A DNA stretch of 64,000 nucleotides from SAR324 cluster bacterium (GTDB lineage Bacteria; SAR324; XYD2-FULL-50-16). Position numbers and translations under genes: made by a program. This document shows, in pieces, positions 62,771 to 64,000 of this stretch; position 1 is the stretch's first letter, and every line of letters starts with the position of its first letter. The stretch is taken from contig JANQGX010000088.1 of the NCBI GenBank assembly GCA_028282885.1, forward strand, positions 62,001 to 126,000, in the 5' to 3' direction. The notes under the pieces were generated by a model. That model searched no databases, was not told the DNA's origin, and worked only from the letters and a program-made list of their open reading frames with translations.

Positions 62771-62806
62771 TTGACAACAAAATAGTAGTTACTATAATAG
62801 TCACTA
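62771..62806 (+). promoter_or_regulatory. Strong promoter of azlC with paired palindromes
   Basis: TTGACA (62771-62776), 16 bases, TATAAT (62793-62798), a near-perfect consensus. TAGTTACTA (62786-62794) and TAGTCACTA (62798-62806) are two TAGTNACTA palindromes with 12-base spacing over the -10 box; ATAGTA/TACTAT arms (62782-62795) extend the first. This looks like a two-site operator. Confidence 0.75.
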
Positions 62807-62862
62807 AAGTGAATTCGTAGTAAATCGAAATGTGGTTGTTACCAGGAAACAAAGAGTCTGTC

Positions 62863-63570
62863 ATGAGTAGAGATATGCAGTTGGCGATCAAATCCGCCAT
62901 TCCCATCTTCATAGGTTACATTCCTGCTGCTGTTGCTTTCGGGATCCTCTCCCGGGGAAGCGGCATCAGTTTTCTGGAGTGTTTCTGTTTTTCTGCAATC
63001 GTGTTTGCGGGAGCCAGTCAATTCATTGCCCTCAACCTGGTTTTGACCGGGATGGGTCCCGGTGGAATTATTTTGACCACCCTGCTGGTCAATTTTCGGC
63101 ATTTTCTGATGAGCGCCTCTCTTTCCACAAGGATTACCAAAATCGCCAGGAGATATCATTTTCTCTTGGCATTTGGCATCACAGATGAGGTCTTCTCAGT
63201 GCTTTCCTTTAAAAGGGGTGAACTCTCCAAGGGATTTATTCTTTTCCTGGAGCTGTCAGCCTATTCTGCGTGGGTAAGTGGCACCGTCGCAGGATACATT
63301 CTGGGTAGTTTCCTGCCTGAGGCCTTGATCAGCAGCATGGGAATAGCGCTATACGCGCTGCTGCTTGCCATCCTTTTACCTGAGATGAAAAAATCCACCC
63401 GCTCCCTGGTCCTTGCCATCTCCGCCGGACTGCTGAACACCGCATTGATAAAACTGGATCTGCTTCCCGATGGATGGACCATTATCGTCTGCATCCTTAT
63501 CATCGCAACAGTGGGATCGTTTTTTCTAACCGGGGAGGAGAGCAAGGATATGGAGGTCGCCCATGGATAA
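62863..63570 (+). CDS. azlC: AzlC-family branched-chain amino acid exporter subunit (235 aa)
   Basis: AzlC pattern: AIPIFIGYIPAAVAFGILSRGSGISFLEC, IVFAGASQFIALNLVL, LVNFRHFLMSASLSTRI, FGITDEVFSVL, several helices. ATG at 62863 gives the usual start; an ATG at 62830 would add 11 residues without a ribosome binding site. The stop overlaps the AzlD start. The pair exports branched-chain amino acids or analogues. Confidence 0.9.
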   Translation: MSRDMQLAIKSAIPIFIGYIPAAVAFGILSRGSGISFLECFCFSAIVFAGASQFIALNLVLTGMGPGGIILTTLLVNFRHFLMSASLSTRITKIARRYHFLLAFGITDEVFSVLSFKRGELSKGFILFLELSAYSAWVSGTVAGYILGSFLPEALISSMGIALYALLLAILLPEMKKSTRSLVLAISAGLLNTALIKLDLLPDGWTIIVCILIIATVGSFFLTGEESKDMEVAHG

Positions 63571-63865
63571 CCTGATCCCCATGATTTTAGGTATGGCTGC
63601 GGTGACATATATACCGCGATTGATCCCCTTTTTAATGCTAACCGGAAAGGAGATCCCCGGGAGGGTTGATGCCTTTCTGAAATGTATACCGGTGGCCGCC
63701 ATCGGCGCCCTGATCATTCCCGGCGTTTTCAACGCTACTCCGGAGCTTCCTTTGGCGGGCATTGCCGGCATTACCTTCACCCTGATCATCGGACTTTGGA
63801 GAGGCGGGATAATCCTGCCGGTGCTGGGAGCGGTGTTGATAACCTATCTTGTGATACTCTTTTGA
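63563..63865 (+). CDS. azlD: AzlD-family branched-chain amino acid exporter subunit (100 aa)
   Basis: Three to four helices; MAAVTYIPRLIPFLMLTG, FLKCIPVAAIGALIIPGVF is typical of AzlD. The ATG has GGAGG upstream inside the azlC end. Functional partner of AzlC. Confidence 0.9.
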   Translation: MDNLIPMILGMAAVTYIPRLIPFLMLTGKEIPGRVDAFLKCIPVAAIGALIIPGVFNATPELPLAGIAGITFTLIIGLWRGGIILPVLGAVLITYLVILF

Positions 63866-63929
63866 GAGATGATTCGAAACTGAAGGTCGGTTAACCCCCC
63901 AGATCCGCATAGACAGAACAGGAGCCGGT

Positions 63930-64000
63930 ATGGATCAGGAACTGCTGATCATGAACAATATGAAGAAGCTCGGTTTTTCCGAGTATGAAAGCAAGGCCTA
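63930..64000 (+). CDS. Start of a TrmB-type transcriptional regulator, cut by the window edge
   Basis: ATG at 63930 with GGAG 5 bases upstream. The readable residues (MNNMKKLGFSEYESKA) match the TrmB helix-turn-helix opening, usually LKxLGLSEYEAKxY. It may control azlCD. Confidence 0.7.
   Translation, partial: MDQELLIMNNMKKLGFSEYESKA

Overview
The window reads as a piece of a Gram-negative chromosome from an anaerobic or facultatively anaerobic bacterium of medium G+C. Supporting signs are glycyl-radical-enzyme remnants, sulfur and redox genes (TauE/SafE permease, DsrE, CxxC thioredoxins, thiol-type ArsR regulators), sigma-54 control and several TRAP transporters. A Desulfobacterota-like or gammaproteobacterial host fits best, but no rRNA, tRNA or core marker is present, so the taxonomy is inference. 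I saw no CRISPR array and no complete insertion sequence.

1-16.6 kb, all plus strand: the right part of a contractile-tail cluster. A Mu-like baseplate series is recognisable (hub, spike, gp25/W-like wedge, J-like, I-like), followed by a tail-fibre gene with an HxH tip and several unknown structural genes. No capsid, portal, terminase, integrase or lysis gene is visible; sheath and tube would lie upstream. The first genes are unusual for a phage: a patatin-fold protein that has lost its nucleophile, a membrane-anchored SUMF1/C-type-lectin-like protein, two polytopic membrane proteins and an exported M23 peptidase. A membrane-associated contractile injection system or tailocin is the most interesting reading.

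16.7-33.2 kb: mixed housekeeping and stress genes, mostly minus strand. They include a TauE/SafE permease with a small membrane partner, GNAT, LiaF-like, DUF1697, serine hydrolase, DsrE plus ArsR under a perfect 15-bp-arm operator, a methyltransferase coupled to a frameshifted Nudix gene, VOC, DUF1127 facing a LysR regulator, a periplasmic binding protein, a NudI-like hydrolase, MaoC, two DUF3795 proteins, a cupin, an ECF sigma factor, a radical SAM protein and a second LysR.

33.2-50.0 kb: an ArsR-controlled permease/CxxC-thioredoxin/CMD operon that has been split. About 318 bp of it recur as a direct repeat 13.5 kb downstream; the left copy keeps an intact CMD gene and a truncated thioredoxin gene, the right copy the reverse. 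Between the repeats lie two glycyl-radical-enzyme scraps, a self-regulated AlbA_2/Schlafen regulator, a broken IS91-type transposase, a very AT-rich 1.5-kb island of foreign appearance, and a catabolic module (TRAP DctMPQ, M81/MlrC-like protein, GntR regulator, UGSC-like protein, class IV aminotransferase). Two matching promoters, each with a palindrome over the -10 box, tie this module to its GntR regulator.

50.0-62.6 kb: a minus-strand operon for hydantoinase/oxoprolinase A and B, a TAXI binding protein, a small ORF, a fused TRAP permease, an octopine-dehydrogenase-like protein, a CapA-like protein and an ornithine-cyclodeaminase-like protein. It faces a PrpR-like sigma-54 activator, with a candidate -24/-12 promoter and upstream palindrome between them. 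The set suggests uptake and breakdown of a carboxylated, amide-, opine- or hydantoin-like nitrogen compound. The window ends with AzlC/AzlD exporter genes behind a strong promoter carrying paired palindromes, and the start of a TrmB-type regulator gene.
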